NCBI RefSeq assembly: GCF_000331515.1
Contig: NZ_AMZO01000006.1
Location: forward strand, 558,001-622,000
Reading direction: 5' to 3'
DNA length: 64,000 nt
Origin: Photobacterium marinum
Lineage (GTDB): Bacteria > Pseudomonadota > Gammaproteobacteria > Enterobacterales > Vibrionaceae
This document shows positions 47,121 through 56,408 of the stretch, one piece after another. The notes below the pieces were generated by a model that searched no databases, was not told the DNA's origin, and saw nothing but the letters and a program-made list of their open reading frames with translations. Within the stretch, counting starts at the first letter, position 1; each line of letters starts with the position of its first letter. A program made the translations under genes and the position numbers.

Positions 47121-47831
47121 ATGGAGAATAAAGTTATGAATGCTCAGCCTCTTCGCATTATCCATCGGGATGATCTACCTGTCGGTGGTTTCGCCGGAAT
47201 AGTTGAAACCCATATGGTGAAGAATCCGGCCGTTTGGAAGGACGCGGGTCAGCGTCAGGACATCAGTCATGGCCTTGGAGATTTCATTTATCTCGCTAGT
47301 GGTTATTTCAAACCTAATGATGGCGCACCGCTACATCCTCACAATGATGTAGACATTGTGAGTGTGATTCTGAATGGTGCTGTCGGTCATAAAGGCTCGA
47401 TTGGTGACGGAACCGTCATTGAAGGGCCAGGCGTTCAGGTTCAGCGGGCGGGAACCGGAATGCAACACGCAGAGTTCAGCATGAACGATGCCAAGGCTGA
47501 AATTATTCAAATTTGGTTTTTACCTCCGGAAAACGGTCTGCAGCCGGATTACCAGAATTTCAGCCTTAAAGAAGGTGAGCTGACAACCGTACTGGGTGGA
47601 AAGGGAACCGAGAGCTTTCATAGCAATATGACTTGTCAGGTTGGTTTTATCTCAAAAGGCCAGTCTGTCAGTTGTGAACAGCCTTTCGTCGCCATGATTA
47701 CTAAGGGGACTGCGGTAGCTAATGGACAGCCAGTGAAAGTGGGAGATCTCATGGAGGGTGAAGTATTGAAACTTACCTCAGATGAAGATTTTGGATTGGT
47801 GCTGATTCAAGGCACTGAGAAATTTCAATAA
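47121..47831 (+). CDS. Pirin-family protein
   Basis: 236 residues; an ATG 15 bases downstream is an alternative start. The N-terminal cupin holds LHPHNDVDIVSVILNG and RAGTGMQHAEFS, with the metal-binding histidines and glutamate of pirins. Some bacterial pirins have quercetin dioxygenase activity, others act as redox regulators. It is the first of four closely spaced genes. Confidence 0.88.
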   Translation: MENKVMNAQPLRIIHRDDLPVGGFAGIVETHMVKNPAVWKDAGQRQDISHGLGDFIYLASGYFKPNDGAPLHPHNDVDIVSVILNGAVGHKGSIGDGTVIEGPGVQVQRAGTGMQHAEFSMNDAKAEIIQIWFLPPENGLQPDYQNFSLKEGELTTVLGGKGTESFHSNMTCQVGFISKGQSVSCEQPFVAMITKGTAVANGQPVKVGDLMEGEVLKLTSDEDFGLVLIQGTEKFQ

Positions 47832-47869
47832 ATCATAAAAAGATTACTCACAGTATTGGAGAAAAATTA

Positions 47870-48403
47870 ATGAAAGTTGTTGCCTTTGGAGCAAGTACCA
47901 GTAACTCGTCGATTAATAAGATATTAGCTGCTTATGCTGCCTCTTTGGTTCCTGGAGCCGAAACGGAAATTCTGGATCTCAATGACTATGAAATGCCTCT
48001 GTTTAATGAAGATAGAGAGGCTATGTTCGGGCAGCCTCAGCCGGCTTTTGATTTTATTGAAAAACTTGAATCTTCAGATGCGATTGTTGTTTCTTTTGCT
48101 GAACATAATGGCACTTATACGGCTGCCTTTAAGAATATTTTCGATTGGGCCAGCCGGATTAAACGTGAAGTCTTCCAGCATAAGCCTGTCGTCTTCCTTT
48201 CGACATCTCCGGGACCTGGAGGAGCGGCGAGTGTTTTGATGTCGGCTAATCAGTCTGCACAGTTTTTTGGTGCCGATGTAAAAGCAAGTCTTTCTATACC
48301 CAGCTTCTTTGACAATTTTGATATGGGAGCAGAGGAGCTGAGTAATCCCGAGATCAAACAACAGTTAATTCTGACTATGAACAAGCTTTTACCGAGCGTG
48401 TAA
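47870..48403 (+). CDS. NAD(P)H-dependent FMN reductase
   Basis: 177 residues with a flavodoxin-like fold: phosphate loop GASTSNSSINK (about 7-17), AEHNGTYTAAFKN for FMN binding and STSPGPGGAAS. Reduces FMN or quinones with NAD(P)H. 38 bases after the pirin gene. Pirin plus flavin reductase is a recurring pair in quinone or electrophile responses. Confidence 0.87.
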   Translation: MKVVAFGASTSNSSINKILAAYAASLVPGAETEILDLNDYEMPLFNEDREAMFGQPQPAFDFIEKLESSDAIVVSFAEHNGTYTAAFKNIFDWASRIKREVFQHKPVVFLSTSPGPGGAASVLMSANQSAQFFGADVKASLSIPSFFDNFDMGAEELSNPEIKQQLILTMNKLLPSV

Positions 48404-48416
48404 AGAAGAGGTTATC

Positions 48417-49661
48417 ATGAAGAAGTCAAAAGTATTTGCACTTAATGCCATTGCTGCTCTTTCACTTGGAACTGCAAGCCTGACAGTAAATGCCGGGGCA
48501 CAACCCGTCTCAGCGACCATTCTTGAATTTGCAGATAAAAATACACTTTTTGTTGCGGATTCAGACGGCGGGCAAATTCTGGCGTATGAATTGCCAACAG
48601 TGAAACCAGCGAAAACGTCAGCCAGTTATAACCTGGAAGGTGCCGGTAGCAAGATTGCAAAACTTCTCGGTGTTGACAGCCATTCAATTAACTATCATGA
48701 CATTGCGATCCACCCGGTAAGTAAAGAAGCCTTTATTTCTTTGTCCACTCAGGTAAAAGGAAAACGGACGCCAGTTATCATCCGTGCGAACCAGAACGGT
48801 GATTTAGCTAAGGTCGATTTAAAGTCGTTGCCTAAAACGGTTAAGAAGCTGACTGATACCGCAACGGATGGGGTCAAATTCTGGCGCGACATTCCTGCAT
48901 CTACGCTGGGCATTACTGATTTGGATTACGTTAATGGCACTCTTTATGTTTCCAGTCTATCGACCGGCGAGTTTGCATCAACCTTGCGTAAGATTACGTA
49001 TCCGTTTGATAAATCCTCCACGACTTCACATGTGGAAATTTACCATACGGTTCATAACCAGACTGAAACCCGAGCTCCTATTCGGGCTATGACTGTACTG
49101 GATCTGGATGGAGAGGAAACCGTGGTGGCGGCTTATACCTGTACTCCGTTAGTAACTATTCCAACCAGCCAATTAAAAAACGATGCCCATGTGAAAGGAA
49201 AAACCATTGCCGAGCTTGGTTACGGTAACACGCCATTGGATGTCATTCATTTCACAGCCCAGAATCAACAGCAGAAAATGGAAGATTATGTGTTGGTTCT
49301 TCATAAAGAGCGAAGTGCGGATTTAATTCGTGTCTCGGACATTGTTAATGCTAATAAGCAGAAGGGACTGTCTACGCCGGAAATGTGGGCGAAAGCAGGT
49401 GTAGCAACTCGTCCGGTACCATTGGCGGGTGTTCTACAGGCTGCGGATCAGGATGAGCAGTTCATTGCAACCTTGAAAAGAAACATGGTAACCGGAGATA
49501 TGGATTTGGTCTCGTTCCGTAAAGGAGCATATTTCCGCCTGAATGATTTTATCAGTGAATATAACTTCTCTAATTACAAGTATGTTCCAGAGCAGGATAT
49601 GTTCCGGTCATTCCAGAATCTACTGAAAACTGATTCTGGTTATAGCGATCTGGTTCGTTAA
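48417..49661 (+). CDS. Exported propeller-like protein, function unknown
   Basis: 414 residues with a signal peptide (cleavage likely after NAGA, about residue 27). The mature part has repeating strand-rich segments (NTLFVADSDGGQILAYELP, ITDLDYVNGTLYVSSLSTGE), which suggests a beta-propeller. I do not recognise a family. It lies 13 bases after the FMN reductase gene, so it is very likely in the same operon. Confidence 0.78.
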   Translation: MKKSKVFALNAIAALSLGTASLTVNAGAQPVSATILEFADKNTLFVADSDGGQILAYELPTVKPAKTSASYNLEGAGSKIAKLLGVDSHSINYHDIAIHPVSKEAFISLSTQVKGKRTPVIIRANQNGDLAKVDLKSLPKTVKKLTDTATDGVKFWRDIPASTLGITDLDYVNGTLYVSSLSTGEFASTLRKITYPFDKSSTTSHVEIYHTVHNQTETRAPIRAMTVLDLDGEETVVAAYTCTPLVTIPTSQLKNDAHVKGKTIAELGYGNTPLDVIHFTAQNQQQKMEDYVLVLHKERSADLIRVSDIVNANKQKGLSTPEMWAKAGVATRPVPLAGVLQAADQDEQFIATLKRNMVTGDMDLVSFRKGAYFRLNDFISEYNFSNYKYVPEQDMFRSFQNLLKTDSGYSDLVR

Positions 49662-49672
49662 GGAGAGCAAGT

Positions 49673-50500
49673 ATGAAAGCAGCTTATCTGTTCAGCATAG
49701 CAATGGGATTAATGATTTGTTCTTCAACAGTGTTAGCTTCTCAATGCGAATCAATGGCAGACAAAGCTCAGGTGTCAGCAGTCTATCCGACTGCTGATGT
49801 TCTGCCTGAGAATTTACTTCGGTTTTACGTCTATTTTTCAAAACCGATGCAACGTCAGGATATCTTGTCCTCGGTTTATCTGGTGGATCAAGACGGGAAC
49901 AGGCTAGATGGTGTATTCCTTGATAATAAATTTGATCTTTGGAGTCCGGACAGCTCGCGTTTGACACTTCTATTTGACCCCGGGCGGGTTAAAACAGGGC
50001 TGGTTGCACATAATGCGATGGGACGGGCACTTAAGCCTGGTGAAGAGTATCAGTTAGTTATTGATACATCGGCGGCGGACGTAGATGGCTGCTATCTGAA
50101 CCGCACATTTCGGAAAACTTTTACAGCGACAGAAGCTGATTACGAAGTGCCAGATATTCATGAATGGACGATCCATCAGCCTGAGCAGGGTTCTAATGAG
50201 CCGCTAAAGATAGATTTGAACGGAAAAATGGATCACGTTTCGCTGGCATATCGTATTCGGGTGAAAGATGAAGTCGGAAACACAGTAGCTGGAAGCATCG
50301 CGCTTTCAAAGCATGAGCAGCAGTGGATTTTCACACCGGAGCAGCTATGGGAGAGCAGCCAGTATCAGGTAGTTGTTGACCCTGTATTGGAAGATGTAGC
50401 TGGCAACAGGCTGACAGGTTTATTTGATCAACCCTCTCTTGCGAGGGAAAGTGCAGGCCAGCAGTGGATTTCCATCCCTGTACAGCTTGATGAGAAGTAA
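49673..50500 (+). CDS. Exported protein with bacterial Ig-like domains
   Basis: 275 residues, signal peptide to about residue 22 (VLASQC). Two SbsA-type Ig-like domains: about 30-150 (AVYPTADVLPENLLRFYVYF, FSKPMQRQDI) and about 165-265 (PLKIDLNGKMDHVSL, VLEDVAGNRLTG). A good ribosome site (AAGGAGAG) precedes it, 11 bases after the propeller gene. It probably works with the propeller protein in the periplasm or outer membrane. Confidence 0.75.
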   Translation: MKAAYLFSIAMGLMICSSTVLASQCESMADKAQVSAVYPTADVLPENLLRFYVYFSKPMQRQDILSSVYLVDQDGNRLDGVFLDNKFDLWSPDSSRLTLLFDPGRVKTGLVAHNAMGRALKPGEEYQLVIDTSAADVDGCYLNRTFRKTFTATEADYEVPDIHEWTIHQPEQGSNEPLKIDLNGKMDHVSLAYRIRVKDEVGNTVAGSIALSKHEQQWIFTPEQLWESSQYQVVVDPVLEDVAGNRLTGLFDQPSLARESAGQQWISIPVQLDEK

Positions 50501-50735
50501 ATTGGGGTATTGATTTTATGTATAGTTGTAAGCTTTTATCACGTTCAGTCAGTCGTTAAGTCGTAAATAGTAGGTGATTACTAACAATTTGGTGTCATTG
50601 TTGTTGAAATAGAAATCAAACTGGCCATTATTGAATTTATTTCCCTTTTTGCAACTGTATATCATTTAAAATCCCCTTGTGGTGAGTTGTTAAGTCTTGC
50701 AGAATAAAGGCAATAGCTACAACAAGGTGAAGATC

Positions 50736-51185
50736 ATGATTTCTAAATGGGCTGTGCGCTTTTTTCAAATGGCCGAGTTGGTAGGTTCCTGGAGTAAGGA
50801 CCCGTCAACACAAGTGGGGGCTGTGATCACGCAGGGTAACCGTATCGTATCCGTTGGTTTTAACGGCTATCCGCATGGTATATCAGACAGTGCGGATATT
50901 GATGACCGTGATATGAAGCTACTGAAAACGCTGCATGCGGAAGAGAATGCAATCTTGTTCTCTAAACGTGACTTGGCTGGCTGTGATATCTGGGTGACAC
51001 ACTTTCCGTGCCCGAACTGTGCGGCTAAAATCATTCAGACTGGTATTTCTGTAGTTAACTGCCCGGAACAGACCGAAGATTTCCTGTCTCGTTGGGGGGA
51101 CAAAATCAAAGTGAGTCAGGATATGTTTACTCAAGCTGGAGTAAAGATTAACTGGTTGCCACTGGATGAACTGGCGAAGAAATAA
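50736..51185 (+). CDS. Deoxycytidylate (dCMP) deaminase
   Basis: 149 residues from an ATG with AAGGTGA 7 bases upstream; the open frame from 50697 has no ribosome site. The zinc and catalytic residues are present: His67-Ala-Glu69 and Cys92-x2-Cys95 (PCPNC). It converts dCMP to dUMP for thymidylate synthesis. The enzyme is phage-like in type but found in Vibrionaceae chromosomes. Single gene with its own terminator. Confidence 0.85.
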   Translation: MISKWAVRFFQMAELVGSWSKDPSTQVGAVITQGNRIVSVGFNGYPHGISDSADIDDRDMKLLKTLHAEENAILFSKRDLAGCDIWVTHFPCPNCAAKIIQTGISVVNCPEQTEDFLSRWGDKIKVSQDMFTQAGVKINWLPLDELAKK

Positions 51186-51211
51186 AGCTTTTTGAGCTAT
51201 CCACATATAAA

Positions 51212-51246
51212 AAGGGCAGAACGTTTGTTCTGCCCTTATTTTATTT
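51212..51246 (+). terminator. Terminator after the dCMP deaminase gene
   Basis: An 11-bp perfect stem (AAGGGCAGAAC / GTTCTGCCCTT) with a 4-base loop, followed by ATTTTATTTAT. It also serves the convergent torA gene. Confidence 0.85.
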
Positions 51247-51275
51247 ATATGTGCTATTTGGCTTAAATAAGTGAA

Positions 51276-53765
51276 TTAAGCATTTTTTGGTGAAGTATGG
51301 GCCAGGTTAACCGGCGCATCGCCAAGGTATTTCTCAATTTCCAGCTGTGCCATATGACCACAGTTACCTTGCGCCAGCTGTGATGAACCCTGATCGAATG
51401 TTAGTACGTTCACACAACCGTTTCGACACATACCTCCTGTTTGTCCAGGATTATCTGAGTCGTACCATGCACCTTCACAAATACGAACACCCCCTGGGCG
51501 GATATCTGCAGATACCAGCGCGCCCACAAGAATTTGACCACGATCGTTGAACGCTCGCACCAGATCGCCATGTTTTATACCGCGGGCTTTTGCATCTTGG
51601 TTGTTGATCATCACAGCCTCGCGGTTTGCGATGGCATATTTATCACGCAATGGCGTGTTGTCTAACTGAGAGTGTAGTCGCTGAGTCGGGTGCGCGGTGT
51701 TGAGCGACAATGGGTATTTTTTAGCGATATCGGCTTTGTACCATTCGCGTGGCTCATACCATTTTGGGTGCGGGGCACAGTCCGCATAATCCATCTTAGC
51801 TATTGTATCGGAGAAGATTTCGATACGGCCTGATGGAGTGCCCAGTGGGTTAAGCAGCGGATTATCGCGGAAATCTGCGTGACGTATCCAACGTTTGTTG
51901 GCTTCAGGGATCGGGAAGACAACGTAGTCGTTAGCATTCCAGAACATCTCGAATGGTGGTAGAGGTACACGGTTTGCTCTAGCTTGTTTAGCCATGCCGT
52001 CATACATTTCTTTTAGCCATTGCATTTCGTCTTTGCCTTCGGTGTAAGCTTCTTTTACACCCAGCTTAGCTGCCAGCGATACATAAATGTCAAAGTCACT
52101 TTTGGCTTCGTGCTGAGGCTCAACGATTTTATGCATCGGGAACACATAACGTTGTGAGTAATCACCGCCCATATCCAGATCATTACGCTCGTAAGCGGTT
52201 GTTGCTGGAAGTACGATATCTGCATGTTTTGCTGATGCCGTCCAGTAAGGTTCCTGAACAATAATGGTATCAAGCTGCTGCCATGCTTTTAGCAGGGTAT
52301 TAGTGTCCTGATGCTGGTGGAATGGGTTACCGCCGGCCACGTAAACCATTTTGATGTTAGGGTAGGTAACCTTACGGCCATTGAACTTAATGGTCTTACC
52401 TGGGTTCATGATGGCATCAACAATACGGGCAACCGGGATAGGAGCCGGAGAATCTTTTGGTGCTTTACCGGCGTTGATACCTGCCAGAATGCCGCCTTTT
52501 GCTGTTGGGCTACCGCCTGAGGAGTAGTGATAGCTAAAACCGAAGCCACCGCCGGGTAAGCCAATCTGACCCAACATTGCAGCTAGTGTAACCAGCATCC
52601 AGTTAGGTTGCTCGCCATGGTGCTGGCGCTGCATGCCCCAGCCAGCCATCAGCATAGTACGGTTTTTGGCAAATTCACGTGCCAGCATCTTGATAGTTTC
52701 GGCATCGATACCACAAACGTTGGCTGCCCATTCTGCCGTTTTCGGCTCGCCGTCAACTTCGCCTGTCAGGTAAGCAAGGAACTTGTCAAAGCCGGTGGTG
52801 TAATATTTAAGGAACTCTTTGTCGTGCAGATTCTCGCTGTAAAGGGTATGAGCCATACCCAGCATCATTGCAACGTCAGTATACGGACGTGGGGCAATCC
52901 ACTCTGCGTTCATGTACTCGATCGTTTCATTGCGGATCGGGTCGATAGCAATGACACGGGTGCCTTTTTCTTTCAGTGCTTTTAGGCCTGCCTGACCTTC
53001 GTGATCCGGCACGTTCCACGCATTCTTTAGCGTTGCCATTGCATTGAAGCCCCACAGAACAACCAGCTCGCTGCTTTCAACAACCACAGGCCATGCGGTT
53101 TGCTGTTCGTAAACTTCCATAGAGCCCATAACGTGCGGCATGATCATCTGCGCGGCACCGGTTGAGTAGTCACCGGCATAGCCCAAGAAGCCCCCGGTCA
53201 GATTCATCAGGCGGTGAAGTAGGGTACGGCTGTTATGGAACATACCTGTACTCTTCCAGCCATATGACCCGGCATAAATTGATGATGGACCGAAGTTTTC
53301 CTGTAGACGGGTAATCTCACCGGCAACCAGCTCCGTGGCTTTATCCCAGCTGACTCGAACCCACTCATCGTTACCGCGTTTTTCTTTTCTTGCACCAGCG
53401 CCACCTTCAAGGTAGTTTCGGCGAACCATAGGGTATTTAACGCGGTTTTTTGCGTGCACCTGATGTGGAACCATTTTGATCAGCTCATTTGGTGCCGGAT
53501 CATCGTCTATGGCAATTGCATCGATCATTTTGCCGTCTTTCACAACACCCTGGAATGCGCCCCAGTGAGCAGCACTTAGAATGCCTTTATGGGCTGTTTT
53601 TGTGTATCTGAAGTGAGGAAGTGCTTCTTCAACGGCTTTTGCTAGCGCTGTTTTGGGCAAAATGCTGTTGATTGCCGGTACCGCGGCAAGGGCAGCCGCA
53701 CTTTTCAGGAAGCGACGACGGCTAAGAAAAACTTCGTCTTTTTTGGTCATGGATTGCTTGCTCAT
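51276..53765 (-). CDS. torA: Trimethylamine N-oxide reductase TorA
   Basis: 829 residues with a twin-arginine signal (SRRRFLKSAAALAAVPAI), so exported folded to the periplasm. It is a molybdopterin oxidoreductase of the DMSO/TMAO reductase family: no N-terminal cysteine cluster for [4Fe-4S], GSYGWKSTGMFHNSRTLLHR near the serine ligand of molybdenum, and a C-terminal dinucleotide-binding domain. It reduces TMAO to trimethylamine as terminal electron acceptor. The ATG overlaps the torC stop by one base. Confidence 0.93.
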   Translation of the reverse strand: MSKQSMTKKDEVFLSRRRFLKSAAALAAVPAINSILPKTALAKAVEEALPHFRYTKTAHKGILSAAHWGAFQGVVKDGKMIDAIAIDDDPAPNELIKMVPHQVHAKNRVKYPMVRRNYLEGGAGARKEKRGNDEWVRVSWDKATELVAGEITRLQENFGPSSIYAGSYGWKSTGMFHNSRTLLHRLMNLTGGFLGYAGDYSTGAAQMIMPHVMGSMEVYEQQTAWPVVVESSELVVLWGFNAMATLKNAWNVPDHEGQAGLKALKEKGTRVIAIDPIRNETIEYMNAEWIAPRPYTDVAMMLGMAHTLYSENLHDKEFLKYYTTGFDKFLAYLTGEVDGEPKTAEWAANVCGIDAETIKMLAREFAKNRTMLMAGWGMQRQHHGEQPNWMLVTLAAMLGQIGLPGGGFGFSYHYSSGGSPTAKGGILAGINAGKAPKDSPAPIPVARIVDAIMNPGKTIKFNGRKVTYPNIKMVYVAGGNPFHQHQDTNTLLKAWQQLDTIIVQEPYWTASAKHADIVLPATTAYERNDLDMGGDYSQRYVFPMHKIVEPQHEAKSDFDIYVSLAAKLGVKEAYTEGKDEMQWLKEMYDGMAKQARANRVPLPPFEMFWNANDYVVFPIPEANKRWIRHADFRDNPLLNPLGTPSGRIEIFSDTIAKMDYADCAPHPKWYEPREWYKADIAKKYPLSLNTAHPTQRLHSQLDNTPLRDKYAIANREAVMINNQDAKARGIKHGDLVRAFNDRGQILVGALVSADIRPGGVRICEGAWYDSDNPGQTGGMCRNGCVNVLTFDQGSSQLAQGNCGHMAQLEIEKYLGDAPVNLAHTSPKNA

Positions 53766-54913
53766 TAGTGTTTACTTCCCGTCATATCGCTTGCGTGTTT
53801 CTGAACGTATTGAGTTAGTATTCTGCTTTGCTCTGGAGTAAGAGACGTACGGGATTCCATGCCTTTGATAACACCAATCCATTGGTTTGAGTTAAAGTGA
53901 TCCAGCGGGGTTAAGCCATGACAACCGGTACAGTTTGCTGACATTAGCTCAGATGAGTAGTCCCAAAGGGCTTTGTCATTATCAAGCAGCTTGTTGGTTT
54001 CCACCCATAGTTTCAGATTAACTTGATGCCATACAATGCCTGTAGCTTCGTCAGTTACAGTTGCCAGTTTCTCAACCGCCGCTTTGGCATCATCACCTAG
54101 AAGCGCAGAAAGGATTCGTTTTCCTTGTTGCCCGTAGATCACTGAGTCAACACCGTCCTGTTGCCAACCATGAACAACCCCTTGAATTCGTTCAGTACCA
54201 CGGGTGGTTACTTCGATTTCAGTTGTTGGCAGCAGGTTACCTTGGTTATGGCTGTCCGCTTCACCAAGGAAGAACTGGGTGGTTTCATAAGTAAACAGTT
54301 GTGTCGCTGTTTCTGAAGCTGACAAGGCTGCCTTTGCTAGTTTTGCTGCGCCTGATTGTGCGGAACCAGAGGTGTCTGGTAGCAGGTGTGCGATACCTTT
54401 GTGACAGTCGATACAGGTTTGATTGTTAGCAATCGCTTGTTGGTGCATATCGCGAGCTGTCGGACGCTGCTCAAGCAGTGTCATTGCATTGAAGTCGTGA
54501 CAGTTACGGCAAGTTGCAGAATCGTTGGCTTTCATTTGCTGCCATACTGTTTCTGCCATGTGTTGGCGGCGTGCCTCATAGGCTTCATCAGTATCAATTG
54601 TGCCGGCCAGTTCATGATAGATGTCTTTTGCTGCACGAACTTTAGTAAACAGGTAGTCAATGGTATCGGTTGGAATGTGGCAATCAGCACACTCAGCACG
54701 CACACCGTGTTTATTTTGGTAGTGGATTGTACCTTGGTATTCAGCCAACGGCTTTTCCATTGAGTGGCAAGATACACAAAACTCAGTTGAACTTGTTTTG
54801 TGCATGACGACAGCTACGGTGCCAAATGCGGCAATGCCTCCAAGTGCGCCAAGAGCCAGCAGCCCGAATAGCGTCTTCATTTTTAATGATTTTTGAAATT
54901 TGTTTATCGACAT
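53765..54913 (-). CDS. torC: Pentahaem membrane cytochrome c TorC
   Basis: 382 residues. An N-terminal membrane anchor (LFGLLALGALGGIAAFG) precedes four NapC/NirT-type haem motifs (CVSCH, CADCH, CRNCH, CIDCH) and a C-terminal fifth haem, CTGCH, as in E. coli TorC. It takes electrons from menaquinol and gives them to TorA. No clear ribosome site precedes it, and an upstream hydrophobic reading frame overlaps its start. Confidence 0.93.
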   Translation of the reverse strand: MSINKFQKSLKMKTLFGLLALGALGGIAAFGTVAVVMHKTSSTEFCVSCHSMEKPLAEYQGTIHYQNKHGVRAECADCHIPTDTIDYLFTKVRAAKDIYHELAGTIDTDEAYEARRQHMAETVWQQMKANDSATCRNCHDFNAMTLLEQRPTARDMHQQAIANNQTCIDCHKGIAHLLPDTSGSAQSGAAKLAKAALSASETATQLFTYETTQFFLGEADSHNQGNLLPTTEIEVTTRGTERIQGVVHGWQQDGVDSVIYGQQGKRILSALLGDDAKAAVEKLATVTDEATGIVWHQVNLKLWVETNKLLDNDKALWDYSSELMSANCTGCHGLTPLDHFNSNQWIGVIKGMESRTSLTPEQSRILTQYVQKHASDMTGSKH

Positions 54914-55301
54914 TGTTTATATTTTTTAATGAGGTGAAATAAGCGGAAATATCCTACAAAAGTCAGTGCTGATACGGTAATAAATACTGCTAAAGGGGTA
55001 TTTGTTTGGTCGATTTCTCAACGCTTGTTTGGTTGCTGTTATGAAATTGATGCAGTAATAATTTCAAAAATCATGGTTATGTGATGCGCATTTTATAAAA
55101 TGGTGAGTAAAAAACTGCTATTTACAATGGTTTTAGTGCTGAAGAGGATGCTTTGCTCTGATTGCGGATGACAACATATTTCTTGTTGTGAATAATTTGG
55201 TCGAAAGGTATGTTTTCGGGGTATTGAAGGTATTTTGGTGAAAGAGGAGAAGAGTGCGTTATGTGCACTCTTCTTGCGGATGATTAGCTCTGCGAATGGA
55301 G
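54914..55301. other. Upstream region of torC and downstream region of the ribose operon
   Basis: 388 bases. It holds the tor promoter and a stop-free stretch of 37 codons at 54904-55017 (minus) with no ATG, GTG or TTG start, encoding a hydrophobic segment (TPLAVFITVSALTFVGYF) and ending inside the torC start. No TorR box could be recognised by eye. The rbs terminator is at its right end. Confidence 0.45.
55248..55274 (-). terminator. Terminator of the ribose operon
   Basis: A 10-bp perfect stem (AGAAGAGTGC / GCACTCTTCT) with a 7-base loop, 27 bases after the rbsR stop; the trailing minus-strand sequence CCTCTTTCACC is only moderately T-rich. Confidence 0.65.
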
Positions 55302-56303
55302 CTAGATAGCTTTTACGCTGTCACGCTCAACCAGTGTCGGTTCGAGTTGAATGACTTTGTTAGAAGCTCGCTTGTTCTGGATTTTATCCAATAGCGTATC
55401 AACAGCCTGCTGGCCAAGACGATGTTTTGGCTGATGGATAGTAGTGAGTGACGGCGTGATATATTTAGCCAGCTTGATGTCATCATATCCGATGATGGAA
55501 ATGTCATCCGGTACGGACAATCCTTTTTTGTGAGCTGTATTAATCACGCCCATTGCCATCATATCGTTACAGACAAATAGGGCTGTAGGTAGTGGGCCTC
55601 GCTCGTATATTTCATTGAAGGCTTGCTCACCGCCTTCGCATTCAAATGATCCGGAAACGATCCACTGCTTGTTGATTTCCAGTCCGGCTTCTTCCATTGC
55701 CTGAGCAAAACCTGACAAACGTTGCTGGGCCGGCAGTTTATCCAGCGGGCCGGTTAAGCAGCCTATTTTAGTGTGACCTTTTTCGATTAAGTGTCGAGTG
55801 GCAAGGTAGCCGCCGTGATGTGAGTTGTCCTGAATTTTATCGCTTGGAAAGCCTATCGGGCCCCAGTCCATAACGACAGTCGGAACCGGCTGGTGGCGGG
55901 TGAAAAGGTCGAAATCCCGGCCTTCGACTTCGCTGCACATTAGTAGCAAGCCATCAACGCGCTTTTGCAGCAGTGTATCTAAGTTAGAGCGCATGCGCTC
56001 GACATCGCCTTCGGTATTACAAAGGATCAGGTTATAACCCTGCTCGTAACAACGGCGTTCAACGCCTTTTACGACTTCACCGAAAAAGGGATTGGTAGAG
56101 GTGGTAACCAGCATACCGAAGGTACGGGTATGGTTTACCTTTAGACTGCGGGCAAGGGCAGAAGGGGCGTAGTTCAGTTCTTCTACTGCTGCCATTACCC
56201 GGACAGAAATGTCTTCACTGACAAACCGGGTCTTATTGAGTACATGGCTGACCGTTGAGGTGGATACCCCGGCGCGCTTTGCAACATCTTTGATTGTCGC
56301 CAT
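55302..56303 (-). CDS. rbsR: Ribose operon repressor RbsR
   Basis: 333 residues, LacI family: helix-turn-helix TIKDVAKRAGVSTSTVSHVL at the N-terminus with the hinge PSALARSLK, then a periplasmic-binding-like ribose domain. It is the last gene of the operon, as in E. coli. Its operator is recognised upstream of rbsD. A short palindrome (TACCAG-ATAA-CTGGTA, 56322-56337) precedes its start. Confidence 0.92.
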   Translation of the reverse strand: MATIKDVAKRAGVSTSTVSHVLNKTRFVSEDISVRVMAAVEELNYAPSALARSLKVNHTRTFGMLVTTSTNPFFGEVVKGVERRCYEQGYNLILCNTEGDVERMRSNLDTLLQKRVDGLLLMCSEVEGRDFDLFTRHQPVPTVVMDWGPIGFPSDKIQDNSHHGGYLATRHLIEKGHTKIGCLTGPLDKLPAQQRLSGFAQAMEEAGLEINKQWIVSGSFECEGGEQAFNEIYERGPLPTALFVCNDMMAMGVINTAHKKGLSVPDDISIIGYDDIKLAKYITPSLTTIHQPKHRLGQQAVDTLLDKIQNKRASNKVIQLEPTLVERDSVKAI

Positions 56304-56339
56304 TGAGTTCTCCCTGACACATACCAGATAACTGGTACA

Positions 56340-56401
56340 GCCTGTATAACTGACATTCTTCTAACCTGAGTGTGGCAGGGTCTGAAGCTGGTTATACAGG
56401 C
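56340..56401 (-). other. Inverted repeat between rbsK and rbsR
   Basis: An 11-bp perfect repeat (GCCTGTATAAC / GTTATACAGGC) bracketing 40 bases. No T run. It may reduce or separate rbsR expression from the upstream genes. Confidence 0.5.
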
Positions 56402-56408
56402 AATTTAC

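Noticed and set aside
54914..55020. TorE/NapE gene before torC
   Set aside because: The hydrophobic frame lacks the GGYGF...W...GPPG pattern of the NapE/TorE family and has no start codon, so it was not called torE.
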